This document shows, in pieces, positions 6,105-6,187 of a DNA stretch of 6,187 bases. Made by a program: the position numbers and the translations under genes. This DNA is from Coriobacteriia bacterium (lineage in GTDB: Bacteria; Actinomycetota; Coriobacteriia; Coriobacteriales; UBA8131), in assembly GCA_003509825.1 (NCBI GenBank), contig DOMT01000072.1, positions 1 through 6,187 of the forward strand, in the 5' to 3' direction. Each line of letters begins with the position of its first letter. Positions within the stretch are counted from its first letter, which is position 1. The notes under the pieces were generated by a model. The model worked only from the letters and a program-made list of their open reading frames with translations, had not been told where the DNA came from and did not search any database.

Positions 6105-6115
6105 ATTGTACTCCC
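6105..6115 (-). promoter_or_regulatory. Shine-Dalgarno and overlapping ATG/GTG start of the TPR gene
   Basis: On the minus strand GGGAG (6115-6111) is followed by TACAATGTGAATTC. The GTG at 6104-6102 opens the long frame at a 6-nt spacing. An ATG at 6106-6104 overlaps it in another frame and is followed at once by TGA (6103-6101). The reading frame and spacing favour GTG as the start codon. Confidence 0.75.
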
Positions 6116-6144
6116 AGTGTCAACGTAAAAGCCTTAACGCATAT

Positions 6145-6150
6145 ATTCTA
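6145..6150 (-). promoter_or_regulatory. Weak candidate -10 box for the TPR gene
   Basis: TAGAAT (6150-6145, minus strand) matches TATAAT at five of six positions and lies in an AT-rich patch about 40 nt before the GTG start. No acceptable -35 is found 16-18 nt upstream, where the sequence is GC-rich (GTGCCCCCGCAC). The real promoter may therefore be different or lie beyond the window. Confidence 0.25.
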
Positions 6151-6187
6151 AAACAAAAGTTGTGCGGGGGCACTCTCTTCAAAAGAC

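Noticed and set aside
6162..6173. Hairpin GTGC-CCCC-GCAC (minus strand) followed by AACTTTTGTTTT, possible terminator of an upstream gene
   Set aside because: The stem is only 4 bp and the T tract is interrupted; no upstream gene is visible in the window to terminate.

Overview
All five genes in this window lie on the minus strand. Read in that direction, a very large tetratricopeptide-repeat (TPR) protein (6104 to 2448) comes first. After a 168-bp gap comes a tightly packed set: tatA-family gene (TTG start at 2279), tatC, hypA, and the first 130 codons of hypB, which runs off the left edge at base 1. No plus-strand ORF looks real; those present are shadows of the minus-strand genes. No stretch longer than 300 bases is without a gene, and I see no tRNA, rRNA, CRISPR array or insertion sequence.

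Right part (2448-6187): the TPR gene encodes 1218 residues. Its first ~110 residues have the alternating strand/helix pattern of a TIR-like or DUF4062-like module, followed by a ~150-residue linker and then TPRs. Fifteen of these TPRs repeat with an exact 46-residue period. This effector-plus-solenoid layout is the part of the window most likely to belong to a poorly described signalling or defence system, but its function cannot be read from the sequence.

Left part (1-2279): the Tat genes encode the twin-arginine translocase, which exports folded proteins. HypA and HypB load nickel into [NiFe]-hydrogenase large subunits. The pairing makes sense because many [NiFe]-hydrogenases are exported by Tat through a twin-arginine signal on the small subunit, with the large subunit carried along after maturation. 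Spacing is operon-like: 17 bp tatA-tatC, 39 bp tatC-hypA, and a 4-bp ATGA overlap hypA-hypB. A likely extended -10 promoter sits ahead of tatA and is flanked by a 9-bp inverted repeat.

Organism: a moderately GC-rich bacterium that uses hydrogen or makes another nickel enzyme. The TatA N-terminus, the tatA-tatC pairing without a visible separate tatB, and the hyp linkage remind me of anaerobic Actinobacteria of the Coriobacteriia (Eggerthella/Slackia relatives). This is recollection of family sequences, not proof.
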